Shown: piece after piece, positions 1 to 12,670 of the stretch
How positions within the stretch are numbered: the first letter of the stretch is position 1
Layout of the letters: each line of letters opens with the position of its first letter
Assembly: GCA_014529385.2 (NCBI GenBank)
Contig: CM043955.1
Coordinates: 136,286,108-136,350,107 of the forward strand
Reading direction: 5' to 3'
Source: Adiantum capillus-veneris
Taxonomy: Eukaryota; Streptophyta; Polypodiopsida; Polypodiales; Pteridaceae
Length of the DNA stretch: 64,000 nucleotides
The notes under the pieces: model-generated
The model's database searches: none
What the model saw: only the letters and a program-made list of their open reading frames with translations
What the model was told of the DNA's origin: nothing
Translations under genes and position numbers: made by a program

Positions 1-507
1 GTTAAGCAAGGTGAATCTTTTCTTGAATACTATTAGTGGTGAACCTTTCTTGCTTGATTGCCCATCAAGGTTTGCCATGGTGAATTTTAGCAATTATGGG
101 GGTGTTAGTAACAGTGAGGTGTTTGCCATCATTTTCACTACGAATGGTGAGATTCAGACTAAGGTGGAAGATGGTGTGACATTAGGTCATCAATTTCAAT
201 TTATGTTGGATATCGTGATTTAATACGGTGTCTTCTTCTCCTTCCCCTATGTTCAAAGAATTGTTTTTTCTGGTGTACATATTACGTTTCCCCAATGTCG
301 GAAAAATAAAAATCATTTCAAAACATATTAAGTGCATAAGTGAAGGGTGAGTTTAGGAATTGAAAAGACAGATGAAGGTAGAAAGTCAAAAGACATTTAA
401 ATGAAGATGAAAGTCGAAAGTCCTTTTGTGTCCATATAAATAGGTGTTTCTCTTCTTCTCATTTTACCTTTAGCGTTTTCTTCTAAGTTCTCTTTAGCGT
501 TTTCATT

Positions 508-551
<44 letters not shown>

Positions 552-795
552 TCAATGTTGTATTCGTCCTTCTCAGCTAATATTGTTGCAAATATATGTG
601 CTTCTTCATTGCCAGTCGTTACATGCTATAGACTAACGCATTGTTTTTCTTGTTGTTGAGGGGAATCTTTGAATTAGGAATACCGTTTAATTTTTTTGAA
701 GCCATTAGGAATACCTTTTAAATATTAGTTTCAAGGTTCAATTGGAATGGAAATAACAAAAAAAAATCCCTCCAAAATCTCTTTCCATACAGGGT
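1..795. other. Unassigned sequence upstream of gypsy-1
   Basis: This stretch has no gene I recognise. A 70-codon open frame on the plus strand (11-223) resembles no family I know and could be a worn exon or transposon piece. I see no convincing 5' LTR or tRNA primer binding site for the gypsy element that follows, so that element may have lost its 5' LTR. A (CT)n tract lies at 509-547. Confidence 0.4.
509..547. repeat. (CT)n microsatellite
   Basis: About 20 uninterrupted CT units are read directly in the sequence. Confidence 0.95.
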
Positions 796-909
796 GTGGA
801 AAGCTTTATTCATGCAAACACTTGTAAAGTAAAAGGCTTAGAAAAGGCTCCCTTAAAAGCTCCCTCCAAAAGCTCTCTCTTTTCCCATGCCCCTGCCACC
901 TCGGTGGAG

Positions 910-2060
910 ATGGCTCCACGAAGATGGTGGGCAAAACACTCTCCATCACCTCCTAAACAGAGAAGACCATCGCACACCTCTCCACACCATAATTAAAAAA
1001 GGGATGAAAAAAAACAAGAGGAGAAAAAGGCGAGAAAGAGGTCACCCTCTTCTCCATCTTCCTCATCCTCTTCCTCTTATGAAGAAAGTGACAATGCAGA
1101 CAAAGAGGAACAAGGCAAGAAAATGGCGAGAAAGAGGACACCCTCTTCTTCATCTTCCTCAAATTCTTCATCTTGTGAAGAAAGTGATTGTGCAACTTTT
1201 GAACCATAGGAAATTCTATGCCACGTGGAAGAGGTCGTCCAAAATCAAGAAGTTTAAAGAGGAAGGAAAGAGCATCTCTTTCCTTACCTATGATGGCACC
1301 TTTGGTGCTACGGACAAAGTCTTGGCTTTTATCCAACAATTTGATGCGGCGTTTGGAGATGAGGGCTTCACGGAGTCCTCTAAGCTACACCATGTACCTA
1401 CGCATTTTCAAAATTCTTCCAGGCAATGGTGGTCTAGCCTACGGGCAAACAGTGAAGCTCCACGAACATGGAAAGCTTTAAGAGCTTCCATTATGAAGTA
1501 GTTCTTGGCCACCGATGCCAAAGACAAAGTACTCACCGAATGGCAAAGCTTGAAGCTCTCTCCCTATGAATCCATTAACAAATATGTAGACAAGTTTTGG
1601 GACTTACATCTCAAAGACACTGCCTTCAAAAAGATGGATTTTCGAGAGAAAAAACAACAATTTTGTGTAGGCTTAATTGAAGAAATGGTGGAGTATGTTA
1701 ACTCCCAAAGGCCACACACCATATCTGCAGTCATACACCATACCATGGTGGCTCCGCAAATCAATTTCCAAATAGGGGCTAAGAGAAATCATAAGCCCAC
1801 GGAAAAAAAGGGTTCTAATGAGCCTAAGGGGAAGGACAATGTCCAAAATTCTCCCAAGGGAAATTCCAATAACAACAAAGCTAAGGAGAAGGGAGTTTAC
1901 AAAGGCAAAAACAAACTCTCTCCTAAAGAGCTTGAGTGTTATTGCAAGGATAACCGTTGTTTCAAATGCGGCGAGCAAGGGCATGCGTACCGTGCTTGCC
2001 CCCAAAAGAACACCCACCATGAGCCTCCTAGAGCTACCTTGGTCGAAATCCAAGAGAAGG
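910..2060 (+). pseudogene. gypsy-1 gag (decayed)
   Basis: The piece starts near an ATG at 910 with a basic, Ser/Pro-rich N-terminus, which is also seen in gypsy-2. The capsid-like part lies around 1,210-1,760 and is split by a frame change and a TAG just before 1,505. A CCHC zinc knuckle (CFKCGEQGHAYRACP) lies at about 1,959-2,003, preceded by a Lys/Asn-rich linker. Gag would form the virus-like particle and bind element RNA. Stops and frameshifts make this a pseudogene. Confidence 0.8.
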
Positions 2061-2100
2061 AAGCTCACCACAAAGGATCTCCTCTATGCCATGCTTGGGA

Positions 2101-2535
2101 AAAGGTAAGAGAACATGATGCTTTTATTCTCCTTGACCCTGGTTCTACTCACAAGTTCATATCCACATAGTTGGCCACCAAGCTAGGCATCCAAGCCTAT
2201 GAGATGGGAGATGTCTACCTGCAGATGATGCTTTCAAGGGGCAAGAATCTTCAATCACTCCCTTAATTGGGAAATTGAGGCTCCATGTCCAAAGCTATGT
2301 GGACAAAGAGGACTTCTTTATCTCTCCTCTCAAGCACGAGGATGTAATCCTAGGGGCACCATGGTTTGATTGCATGGCTGCCAATATTAAATTCCCTGAA
2401 AGGAAAATCTACTTTAGGTTCAGGGAAAAATATATGTACATAGATGCCAAAGAGATGGGTAACACCATACCCATTGTACATACGCAAGCTTTCAATAAGT
2501 CAATAACAAGCTCTATATTTTCGTGTACATAATTT
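2101..2535 (+). pseudogene. gypsy-1 aspartic protease (decayed)
   Basis: The active-site region reads LLDPGSTHKFIS near 2,134-2,169, where the family usually has LDTGSTHNFI, so the catalytic Asp is kept but the neighbouring Thr is Pro. After a stop at 2,168 and a frame change the second half follows at 2,275-2,532 with the family block 'VILGAPWF'. It would release Gag and Pol proteins; this copy is interrupted. Confidence 0.75.
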
Positions 2536-2579
2536 TTGCTAAAGATTCTCAAAATGAACCTAATGCTTTAGCAAAAGAA

Positions 2580-3420
2580 AATATAAACAATCACAAGGAA
2601 TTAGAGTTATCCAATTTTCTCAAGGGGTTTCAAGATGTCTTTATTGACGACATCCCTTGAGAACTACCTCCTAAATGAGGCAATGATGGCCATGCAATCG
2701 AACTTCTTCTGGAAAGTTCACCGCCTAATAAACCTCCTTATAGGTTTCTCAAGCTCAACAAGAGGAGATTATGCAGCAAGTGCATGAGTTAATTGAGAAG
2801 GGCATGGTTAGGCCTAGCTCATCTCCATTTCGTTCACCCGTGCTATTAGTTGAAAAGAAAGACGGCACATATGGTATCTGTGTCGACTATAGAGGACAAA
2901 ACAGGATCACTATCAAAAATAGGTTTCCCATTCCATGGGTAGACCTATTTGATAAGCTGCAAGAGTCGACCTACTTCAATAGGATTGACCTAAAAAGTGG
3001 CTGCATCAAGTAAGGATAGTTGATCAAGAAATTGTAAAGACTGCATTTCGCACTACATTTGGTCTTTATGAATACATCGTCATGCCTTTTGATTTTACCA
3101 ATACACCAGCCACATTCAACTGCTTGATGGAGAAGCTATTCAGGCCTCACTGAACCTTTACTGGAGTGTTCTTTGATGATATCGTCATCTGCTTTAATTC
3201 ACTAGACGAACACAAGCAACATCTCTAGGTAATATTTCAAGTCTTACGAGGGAATAAACTTTATATTAATCGAAAGAAAAGTGAGCTTTTCTTACAAGAG
3301 AATCAATATTTAGGTCACATAATCTCTCAAGATGGCATCTAAATGGATCCATCAAAGCTAGAGATAATATAAGGATAGCCTAATCCAAGGAATCTTCATG
3401 AACTAAGAAGCTTTATAGGT
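2580..3420 (+). pseudogene. gypsy-1 reverse transcriptase (decayed)
   Basis: RT motifs appear in order: 'EKGMVRPSSSPF', 'LLVEKKDGTYGICVDYR', 'RFPIPWVD', 'RIDLKSG', then in another frame 'FGLYEYIVMPF', 'GVFFDDIVI' (the catalytic DD box) and 'ENQYLGHIIS'. Several stop codons lie between 3,013 and 3,420. The catalytic Asp pair survives but the frame does not. Confidence 0.85.
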
Positions 3421-4000
3421 ATGTGTGCATACTATAGACGCTTCATAGAAAAGCTCTCACAAATAGCGGGACCATTACATGACCTAACAAAGAAAAATGT
3501 TAGGTATATATGGTCTGCCAAGGAGAACAATGCTTTCAAAAAGCTTAAAGAAAAGCTTATCTCTCAACATGTGCTTACATTGTCAGATCTCTCCAAGCCA
3601 TTTGAGGTCCAATGTGACGCTTGTGGTGATTTCCTTGGAGCTGTTTTGCTCCAAGAAGGGCATGCCATAGCCTATGAAAGTCGAAGGCTAGATCGTGTTG
3701 AGCAAGCTTTAGGCATATATGAAAAGGAACTCCTCACAATTCTACATGCCTTAGACTCGTGGAAGCACTGTTTATTGAGGACTCCTTTCATTCTGCGGAC
3801 GAATCACCCAAGCCTTAAGTACTTCATGACGCAGACCAAGCTCTCCGACAAACAAATGAGGTGGGAAAATTTCCTTTTGCAATTTCATTTTCATATTTCT
3901 CACATTGCTGGCAAGCATAATCAAGTAGCCGATGCACTCTCAAGACGGCCGAGAGTGAATGCGGTTTCCATAGCAACTCATAATGATCTATCTTCTATGA
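3421..4000 (+). pseudogene. gypsy-1 RNase H
   Basis: A 273-codon open frame (3,421-4,242) begins with the RT thumb/connection ('YRRFIEKLSQIAGPLHDLTK') and continues into an RNase H domain: 'FEVQCDACGDFLGAVLLQEG', 'AIAYESRRL', 'KELLTILHALDSWKHCL' and 'HISHIAGKHNQVADALSRR'. This is the best preserved part of gypsy-1. The same frame runs on into the integrase N-terminus. Confidence 0.85.
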
Positions 4001-5212
4001 TAGATGAGTATGCTATTGATCCCGATTTTAGAGATGCGATTTCAGCCCTTGGACTAGGGAAGAAAGAGGAACCATTTACTTTACAAGATGGTTATCTTCT
4101 CTATGGCAAGAAAGAGGAACTATTTACTTTACAAGATGGTTATCTTCTCTATGGCAATAGACTATGCGTTACCAACTCACTATGTGAGAAAGTAATGTAT
4201 GAATCTCATGCTCCTCCTTATGCGGGGCAAAGAGGGATTTAGTCTACCCTAAAAGGGATTGAAACATATTTCTATTGGCATGCCATGAAAGCAAACATAC
4301 AAGAGTTTTTTTTAATGTGTGGTATGGCAAAAGACAAAGTTTGATAGAGGGAAGCGACTTGGATTGCTTCAACCTTTGCCAATCCCTAATTTACAATGGG
4401 AGAGCATATCCATGGATTTTTTCTTTGGATTTCCTAAATCTATCCATGGGAATATGGGAATTTGGACGATAGTAGACAAGTTCAATAAACAAGCTCATTT
4501 TATACCTTTCAAAAAGACTATCAAAGCCCATCAAATGGCAACCCTCTTCATTTCACAAATCTTCAAGGACCATGGCTTGCCAATGTCCATAGTGTTGGAT
4601 AGAGATCCTGGAATGACCAATAATTTTTGGAAGGGTCTCTTTGAGAATTTAGGGGCAAGGCTAAACTTCTCTTCGGCCTATCACCCGCAAACGGATGGCG
4701 AAAGTGAAATAGCTAACATAACAATTCTTGATCTACTAAAAGCCTACGTAATGGAAGTAGATCAAAGGTCCCAATAGGAGAAGTATTTACCCTTAGTGGA
4801 GTATGCTTACAATAATACTATACATACCTCCACGGGAAAAGCACCTTTCAAGGTACTTGAGGGAAGATCTAAACGTCCCCTGCTACTTAAGGTACACGGG
4901 AAGATCTTTGTTGAAGGTGAGTATAGCCGAGACCTACAAGAATCTTTCCAAAAGATTAAGGATGCTATCTCTATCTCACAGAAAAGGCAAAAGGCTGCTG
5001 CTAATAAGCACAGAAGAGCCCAAGCCTTTAAAGAAAATGATTGGGTCTTACTTAAATTTCCTAAGGCTTGTTTAAGGCATACGACGGGCAAGAATCCTAC
5101 AGGACACCAAAAGTACTATGATAAGTTAGCAAAAAGGTACTATGGTCCCTTCCAGATTCTTAGACCAATCATTGGATCAACCATTGGCTCATACAAAATG
5201 CTTTCCATGTGA
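4001..5212 (+). pseudogene. gypsy-1 integrase (decayed)
   Basis: After a short internal repeat of the peptide 'FTLQDGYLLYG' (two copies around 4,072-4,155), the zinc-binding arm and catalytic core follow with frame breaks. Core motifs are 'WTIVDKFNKQAHFIPF', 'IVLDRDPGMTNNFW' and 'SSAYHPQTDGESE'. A stop at about 4,774 separates the C-terminal part (4,796-5,212), which has 'WVLLKFP' and 'KYYGPF'-like blocks. The copy is not functional. Confidence 0.8.
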
Positions 5213-5279
5213 GCCTACTAAAGCCTTACAAAGGGAGTCACCTCAAGAACCAACTATTGGAGACCCACCGGAGATCGAG

Positions 5280-5471
5280 GACCAAGAAGAGGTACTGCAG
5301 CTCGAGTCCATTCTCTGACATGAAGACAAGGTATTAAGAGGTGGTCAGATTATCCGGTGGTATCTTATCAAGTTTAAGCATTATCCTTTTGAAGATGCTA
5401 GATGGATGGAAGGCATACAATTAAAGGATAACCTAAACCTTGTTAATGCTTACAATGCTTTCCTAGAGTAA
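5280..5471 (+). pseudogene. gypsy-1 chromodomain-like C-terminus
   Basis: In the frame after the integrase, 'VLRGGQIIRWYLIKFKHYP' and 'EDARWMEG' match the pattern of a plant chromovirus chromodomain (VxYLVKWKGYP, ATWE). One in-frame stop precedes it. Such domains steer integration to marked chromatin. Confidence 0.6.
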
Positions 5472-6690
5472 GCAAATGTACAAATGCTTAAAATGAACAC
5501 AGTTTTTGTCTTATAAGACTCTCTTTTTCTTTATTGTGCACAAATGTTAAGTAGTATGCATGCTTAGAATCAAGTTTGTGGGGACGACGTCTCCCAAACA
5601 CCAAGTAGAGCTTGTCACTATACTATGGAGGATTGATAGGACTAATGTGCAGACATGCTTGCTGGCAGCTTAGGCTCTCAAGCCCCAAATGGACTAGTCA
5701 TCCATTCTGGAACGATGTCATAGGGTAAGATAGGGATCCTTTACCCGCTAGAAAAAGGACTAATGAATGGGCTTTATGTTCTCTACCCCATAGTCAAAGA
5801 CGGCTATCATTTCAAGAGAGAGGTAATGTCATAATAACTAATATCTAATTCTCCTAAATGACCTTCTCATGTTAAATTGATCATTTAATATGGGGAAGTG
5901 CCAGGGGAGAAAAAGCTAGAATATTGGTTAAGCTGGCAGACTGGCCACAATAGGGATCCAAAGGGGGGCCATCTGCAAAAGAACTATGTGGAACAATGGG
6001 CTTCAAAGACCCTGAGGTTCAGCCCATTAAGACTTCCAAAATGCTAAGGTTCCAAAATTCAAAGGTAGGTCCAAATGGTCAAGCTTACTGAAATTGGATG
6101 CTTTGTGAGTGTACACAAAAGTCTTCAAGACTCCTACATAGGACGGGGCGAGTCCTGTAAGTACGCGATCAGAGAGAAAAAAAAAAAAACAAACACACAC
6201 ACTCATGCAAGTCTCTTTACACAAAGAGCATAGTGGACACATGTTAGCTCCCTAGCCCAGTTACCCCCAAGGTGTACTCAAATCCTATTGGATGGCCATA
6301 GAGGTGGGCCAATGAGAATTAGGCTAGAGTAAATCTAGTTTAATTCATTCAAAAACACTTGATAAAAGAGCCCATAAGAATTAAGCTCTCTAGAATACTA
6401 TTGGACAGTCTCCCAAGGGGTCCAATAAGCATTCAATAGCCCAATGGCTTTCCTGCTTCCTATTGGCCAGAAGACAAAGGGGTCCAATGAGAGTTTAGTT
6501 TCATTATTTAATTACCTAAAGCTCTCACAAAAGGGGAAAGGGGGACACATGTCACAAGGCTATCACCTATGCTTCTTAATTATGATTGGCTAAGATTTGC
6601 AAGGTCTAATGGGAAGCCAACAAGAGGATTTAGCAAGAGGGGTTGACCAAGATGATAGGGGGGGCTGATTTGTGAAGGCATTATCATATA

Positions 6691-6693
<3 letters not shown>

Positions 6694-6724
<31 letters not shown>
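6694..6724. repeat. (CA)n microsatellite
   Basis: About 15 CA units, directly followed by the 49 bp duplication. Confidence 0.9.
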
Positions 6725-6727
<3 letters not shown>

Positions 6728-6821
6728 TCTCATGTGTGAAGCAAGAAGACTCTCTCTCTCTCCTTCACACACAGAATCTCATGTGTGAAGCAAGAAGACT
6801 CTCTCTCTCTCCTTCTTAAGC
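6724..6821. repeat. 49 bp tandem duplication
   Basis: The unit beginning AGAATCTCATGTGTGAAGCA occurs at 6,724 and again at 6,773. Each copy runs through a short CT run and CCTTC. The copies are nearly identical, so the duplication is recent. Confidence 0.9.
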
Positions 6822-8409
6822 TTTAACGGAAAGCTCATCATCTACTCCAACCTTGGAGAAGGGAGGCCTACACCAACAACTCTTGGCTTTGTGATGCAAA
6901 TCCAACCAAGAGCCGAGCTTCAATGCATGCTCATCTCCTCTACCATGCTAATTACTAAGCTATGCTAATCTTTTATGAGTGATTATGTGAGGAGATATAC
7001 TTCCTTCTTGTAAGACTACTCCTTCCTCTCAATCTACTCCCATACCCTGCTAGCTCTCACCATCTTCGAAGGTGTGTGAGGTCTTGGGTCTGAGACCGTG
7101 AGGGAATTGATGTTGTGTTCTATAAGTGTTTTCTTAGTGCTTGAAGCTTCCATCTTCATTGCACTAGCTAGTTATTGAAAAAACACAAAGAATTGTATTG
7201 TGAAATGTCTCCCTTGATGGGGGAAACCTATAATACAAAGCCTTTTGGAGGGGGGACCGGCTCCATGTAAATCCGGTCCTCAATTTTTGTCAATAGCTTA
7301 ATAGCTTAATTTCTCTCTCTTTTGAAGTCTTGTTCATGCTTATCTAACTAGGTGTTATGCTTTTTGTTGCTCTCTCCATCCAAGCACTCTTGCTATGCTC
7401 ATTAAGAATCTATTCTAATGGAAAAATGCTCACTATGTTTATACTATTTTCCACTACACACAAGTTACTAGGCCATTAAATGTTACATTAGACTTTCTAA
7501 ATGCTTTGGCACATGCAAAAACACCTCATAAACCCTCGCCCATTGGAAGTATTGAATGGATCCAATCCAAGTTGGAAAAGGAGACCTTTGTCATTGCACA
7601 TAAACCTGTCCAGAAACACCTGTAAACCTCCGAACCTGCTACCTGCAAGCTATAGCTAGCTCAAACTGCATCTGCATAATGCATACATAGCATGAAATTG
7701 CACAAGACCATGCCAAAAGCTCTTTGAAATGCTCCACATAGTCGTACATGAGCACTACATGTGCCGCATAAGCTGTACTGCAAAGACTGTACAACCTGTG
7801 ATCAAAACTGCTAGAAAACTGGGAAACTGTTGAAGTCGAAACGTCATGGAGACTTTGTTGGAGCCAAATCTGTTCTGAAATGAGTGCTAGGGGAGAGCCA
7901 ATGCTGGTCTCCCTCTAACGGTCTCCTGCTGTATCGAGGTCGGGAAACCGAGGATGTCCGTCACTACCATCTTCCGCCGTCAGGCGGAAGCATCGATGCT
8001 ATGGCCACCTATGCTCGAAGCCGAGAAAATGCTTGATGTCGCCTTCCACCACTTGACAAAAGTGATCACCAAATGTCGTAGTAGCCGCAAATCGATGTCG
8101 AAACCAATGCGCCGAGCCATCAATACGAAGCCATAGAGGAAGACACAAAAACACGGAGAAAAACCACCAAAATCGGTGTCAAAACCGATGTCGGAATGGC
8201 TAATTGACGATGCTCAAAGCCGAGGCCGAGCTGATGATGTAGATCGACGCAAATCCCTAAAGTCAGTGTCGAAAACCTGAGATTGATGTCGAGATAATGC
8301 GTAACTCCGAGAAAACTGCCAAAAAGTTGGTGTCAAGCTGCCAAAAGCCAAAACCGAAGTCGTAGAAAGTGTGCTCGCCGCGATGCCGGGTCCAAGCCGA
8401 GAGCCTACC

Positions 8410-8411
<2 letters not shown>

Positions 8412-8448
<37 letters not shown>
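8412..8448. repeat. (CT)n microsatellite
   Basis: Direct reading of about 18 CT units. Confidence 0.95.
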
Positions 8449-8452
<4 letters not shown>

Positions 8453-8649
8453 GCTCGGTATCTCTGTCTCTTACTCTATCACTCTCATCTTGCTCTCATT
8501 CTTTTAGCAATGCTTCAATCAAGCTCTCTCCCGGGGTGTGAGTGTTCGAGGAAAAACATGTCGGGGTGTGTGAGAATGGGTTGAGGAGTCGCACTTGGAG
8601 GGGGGAGGGGCATCTTATATATAAGACACCTACAACAACTAATCATGAG

Positions 8650-9120
<471 letters not shown>

Positions 9121-9129
9121 GCCGGTGGT

Positions 9130-9426
9130 CAAGTTTTATGTGGTCTTATCTACACATGGGTGCATCTACACATGGACAGCTACCTCTCATGAGAGAGGGC
9201 AACCCATAGAGGCTCCTTTGCATCTACAAAAGGAGGCCTCTTCTACACATGAAGAGTGAAGCAAGTAGAAGTGAGAAGAAGCAATAAGTGCAAGTAGGGA
9301 GAGAATCAGATAAGATGACCATTAAGGGTTTCTTAGCCCTTTGTAAACAACTTCAAGTTTGAAGTGTAAACCCATAGAGAGGATAGGTTTCCGTGAACAT
9401 AGACCCACACTTGGGTGAACCACGTA

Positions 9427-9470
<44 letters not shown>

Positions 9471-9640
9471 AATGTGTGTGTTTTATATCTCTCCATTAAA
9501 TACACCACTCTAATTGATACTTAATACTCTTTAATCCTAACATTACCAACTCTTGGATAGTATCATTGATGTATTTGGACCCTTTCAAGATTGAGACTTT
9601 ATTAGAAATACAAGCAAAACTCTAGCAAAAATTTTCAAAA
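9130..9640 (+). other. Possible copia 5' LTR/leader region
   Basis: The segment precedes the copia gag-like frame and has the look of an LTR/leader: short promoter-like and (CT)n-rich sequence (CT tract 9,432-9,468) and an end 'TTTAATCCTAACATT'. There is no second copy, and no clear initiator-Met primer binding site follows, so the assignment is weak. Confidence 0.3.
9432..9468. repeat. (CT)n microsatellite
   Basis: Direct reading of about 18 CT units. Confidence 0.95.
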
Positions 9641-9653
9641 CCATTAAACATGG

Positions 9654-10240
9654 TTGAAAGTTCCTCGCAGGGGAGAAGTTGACAAGGAAGAACTACGTTG
9701 TGTGGTCCTTAAGGATGGTATTTTATTATATGCAAATGATTTTGGGACTATGTTACACGTGACAAATTGTGTCCCAAAGTTGGCAAACAGGGATAAGGGT
9801 GAAGCTCACATTATAGGGCTATGGACGCATATAAAAAGTGGATTGAGAATTCCAAAAGAGTCATGCATTTCATTTTTTTATGTGTTGATGACTTTTTCAT
9901 AGCACACTTGAAGAAGACTCAATCACTAAAAGAAGCATGGGAGATCCTTGTACGCATAAACAATTCAAATATAAACCCACAAAAAGTATTTGATACAAAG
10001 ACTACATTGTGTTAGCAAGGAAATATATCAATTTCACGTAACGTGATCGAGTTAAGGGAAATTATTGAGGACTTGATAAGGATGAATGTTGAAGGTCCAT
10101 ATGATGACGGTTTCTGCTACTTTGAATGGTTTGGGTCCAGAGTACAAGTCATTGAATAAATTTGGTTTTGCTTGAGGCAATGTGCTAGACTTTGAAGACT
10201 TGGTCCATTTGTGTGTACGAGGAGAGGTCAAGTTGGGCAA
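9654..10240 (+). pseudogene. copia gag-like piece
   Basis: Two overlapping frames (9,654-9,902 and 9,821-10,015) carry a copia-type gag pattern such as 'LWTHIKSGLRIPKES' and 'KTQSLKEAWEILVRI'. They are joined only by frameshift. The identification rests on position and pattern, so it is tentative. Confidence 0.45.
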
Positions 10241-11059
10241 AAGTTGGGTTCACTACATCACAAAATAATTCTAGAGATCAGGTTCTATACCTTGTGGCCA
10301 TGGAGACAATCAAGGTGAAAGAGCCAATTATGGTCATGCAAACCGTGGTGGAATTTAAATGGTAGAAATGTGTTCGACCAAGGTAACAATGACTACAACC
10401 ATAAAGGCACAGGGAGATTCCACACTATGGATGTGGTTTCACGTTTTCATATCCAAATAGAGACAATTATTGCAATGATTGTGACATTTATGGAGATTGT
10501 TATACATAGCTAAACCAAAATCGTGGTATTGCAAGAGGCTGAGGAGGTGGCAAATATGGTGGAAATCATGTTGAATATAGTGCACATGACAACTTATATA
10601 GTGAGAGATCTAATGGTCATTGATTTCCAATGGAGCATGTGGTTGGTAGTATGGCAGAGCCATATTATACAAATGATTGGTACTTTGACAATGGTGCCAC
10701 CAATCATATTCTTATGAAGAGTGGTTTAATAGAAAGGAGGAGTTTCATGAAGATGAATTTGTAGCTACGAATGATGATGACACCATCCATAGGATCATCC
10801 ATGTTAGTGATGTGCCATTGTTAGAGAAAGATGAAACAATACCTTGGGAAATGTGTTATATGTGCCCACTACTAATTTTTGTTTGGCTTGGGTTAGTTAG
10901 ATGATAGATCAGGATTTAAAAAATATATTTCATCATTATGGTTGCTTCATAGAAGAGTATCATGATGGAAGACCAAGAAAGTTATTAGCACGTAAGAAGA
11001 AGAAAGGTCGCCTTTTCTCTTTGGATGTTAGAAATCCACGTTGATAGAGTAGCATGTCT

Positions 11060-11905
11060 ACACACAAGTCAATGACATATGAAGATTGGATAGAGTTATG
11101 GCACAAGAGGATTGGTCATGTCAACTTTAGAAAATTGAAGCATATGCAAACAAGGTAGGTAGTTCGTGGACTACCAAAGTCTGGAAGATTACATTTTGAT
11201 CATGTTTGTGAGGCTTGTCAATTTGATAAACAAATAAGGATATTATTTCTGAAAGGGGGAGAGTTAGCAACACTCCTTTGGAATTTGCTCATTGAGATGT
11301 TTGGGGATCTTGTGATCATGTTACACCATATGGCTCATGGTGTTTTATCGCATTTACAGATCATTTAGTAGAATGGCATGGGTTTACTTTTTGAAAGCAA
11401 AGTTAGAAGCATTTGAAGTGTTTTTGGAGTTCAAAGCAATGATAGAGAAAGAACATGGATGCCACATAAGATACCTACACACAGATGGAGGAGAGTACAA
11501 TTTGCATGTGTTTTACGATTACTTGCATGAACAAGGCATAAGGAGCTAGATTCACACCACAACAATGAGATGAAGACACGATTGAAATATTGGGAAGAGG
11601 CAGTACATACAACAATTCATTTTTTAAATAAGACAACTATTATGAGAAGCTTTATGGAATAGGTGCTTACATTTTTAATTTTTTTTTATATGTTATGTTC
11701 ATGTGCAAGATCAAATAAGGAAGAAGACGGAGCCAAAGGCAATGAAGTGCATTTTTCTTGGCTAGCTAGCTGACAAGAAAGGATACCAGTGTTATGATCC
11801 TACCACAAGGAATTTTATGTGTGTAGGGACATCAGATTCAGTGAGCAAGAACTATGGTACAAGCCAAAGCTAGTTAATCAAAAACTCAATTCCTAGCTCA
11901 TTTGT
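11060..11905 (+). pseudogene. copia integrase (decayed)
   Basis: The H-H-C-C zinc arm is visible as 'LWHKRIGHVN' and 'CEACQFDKQ'. The catalytic core includes 'YLHTDGGEYNLHVFYDYLHE' (11,469-11,528), with the second catalytic Asp in TDGG. The core is followed by the C-terminal piece shared with copy 1 (8,731-9,018). Frame changes and stops occur, for example near 11,550. Confidence 0.75.
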
Positions 11906-11913
11906 GCTTTGTG

Positions 11914-12032
<119 letters not shown>

Positions 12033-12647
12033 TGTATGTTTTCCTAATACACCTAAATTGTGAAGCATTAGGTATTATAAATAGGTGCATCTCTCAAAAG
12101 AAGATAAACGTGTCCTAAAATACACAATTGGTACTTTGAATTATGGCTATACTTACAAGAGAGGTGGTCAAAGCAAGCTGATTGGCTTTCATGACTTAAT
12201 TTTGGTGGGAGACATAAGTAACAAGAAAATCTAAGACGTTATTTTCTTACATCACATGGTCTAACAAAAAGCAACCAACATTGTCTCCTTGCTAAGAAGT
12301 ATCAAGCAACATATTTTGGATCATGTGAGAAATTTTGGCTTTTTACACTTTTTAGGAGACCTCGTTATACGAAAAGATGGAGGTTTTAGAGGCGGAGTAA
12401 CCTGTGGGGCTTGTAGAGTTTTTTTAAAGGTGTGCCTCTTTTTTATGAGCTAATGGGTAAGTTCTTAACCTTTGCACATGATAATCTCGTTATGCATGGT
12501 TTGATTAGTGGAAGTTTTGTTATGTAGTAGTGCTCTTTGTAACACTCCTAGTCGAGGGTAGGGTTTGTGCATAGAAATCTTATTTGTTGTGCATGCAAAA
12601 CATATGTTTCCCCTACGTTTTGACGTGCAACAATATTTCAGTGAGGC

Positions 12648-12670
12648 GGGGGGGGGGGGGGGGGGGGGGG
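12648..12670. repeat. Poly(G)/poly(C) tract
   Basis: About 23 consecutive G. Such a run is prone to assembly error and could form G-quadruplex-like structure. Confidence 0.9.

Larger units (their letters stand above)
796..5471 (+). mobile_element. Ty3/gypsy chromovirus remnant (gypsy-1)
   Basis: Plus-strand pieces follow the Ty3/gypsy order: gag with a CCHC zinc knuckle, aspartic protease, reverse transcriptase, RNase H, integrase and a C-terminal chromodomain-like segment. The coding sequence is broken by several in-frame stops and frame changes, so the copy is dead. It belongs to the same family as the minus-strand gypsy-2 at 53.5-56.1 kb: the basic gag N-terminus, the zinc knuckle, the protease 'GAPWF' block and the RT share strings. 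No matching LTR pair could be found around it. Confidence 0.85.
5472..8620 (+). other. 3' flank of gypsy-1, possible long LTR, no host gene seen
   Basis: No protein gene is recognised here. A purine-rich stretch followed by TGATAGGACTAATGTGC near 5,624-5,650 could be the polypurine tract and 3' LTR start of gypsy-1, but no 5' partner exists in the window to prove it. The stretch 7,900-8,360 is rich in short CGATGTCG/CCGATGTCGG variants. Microsatellites and a 49 bp tandem duplication are listed separately. Confidence 0.4.

Noticed and set aside
11-223. 70-codon ORF at the left edge as a host exon
   Set aside because: No family resemblance or splice support; too short to claim.
12648-12670. 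The poly(G) run as a functional G-quadruplex
   Set aside because: A single homopolymer of this length is also a common sequencing or assembly artefact, and there is no context to support function.
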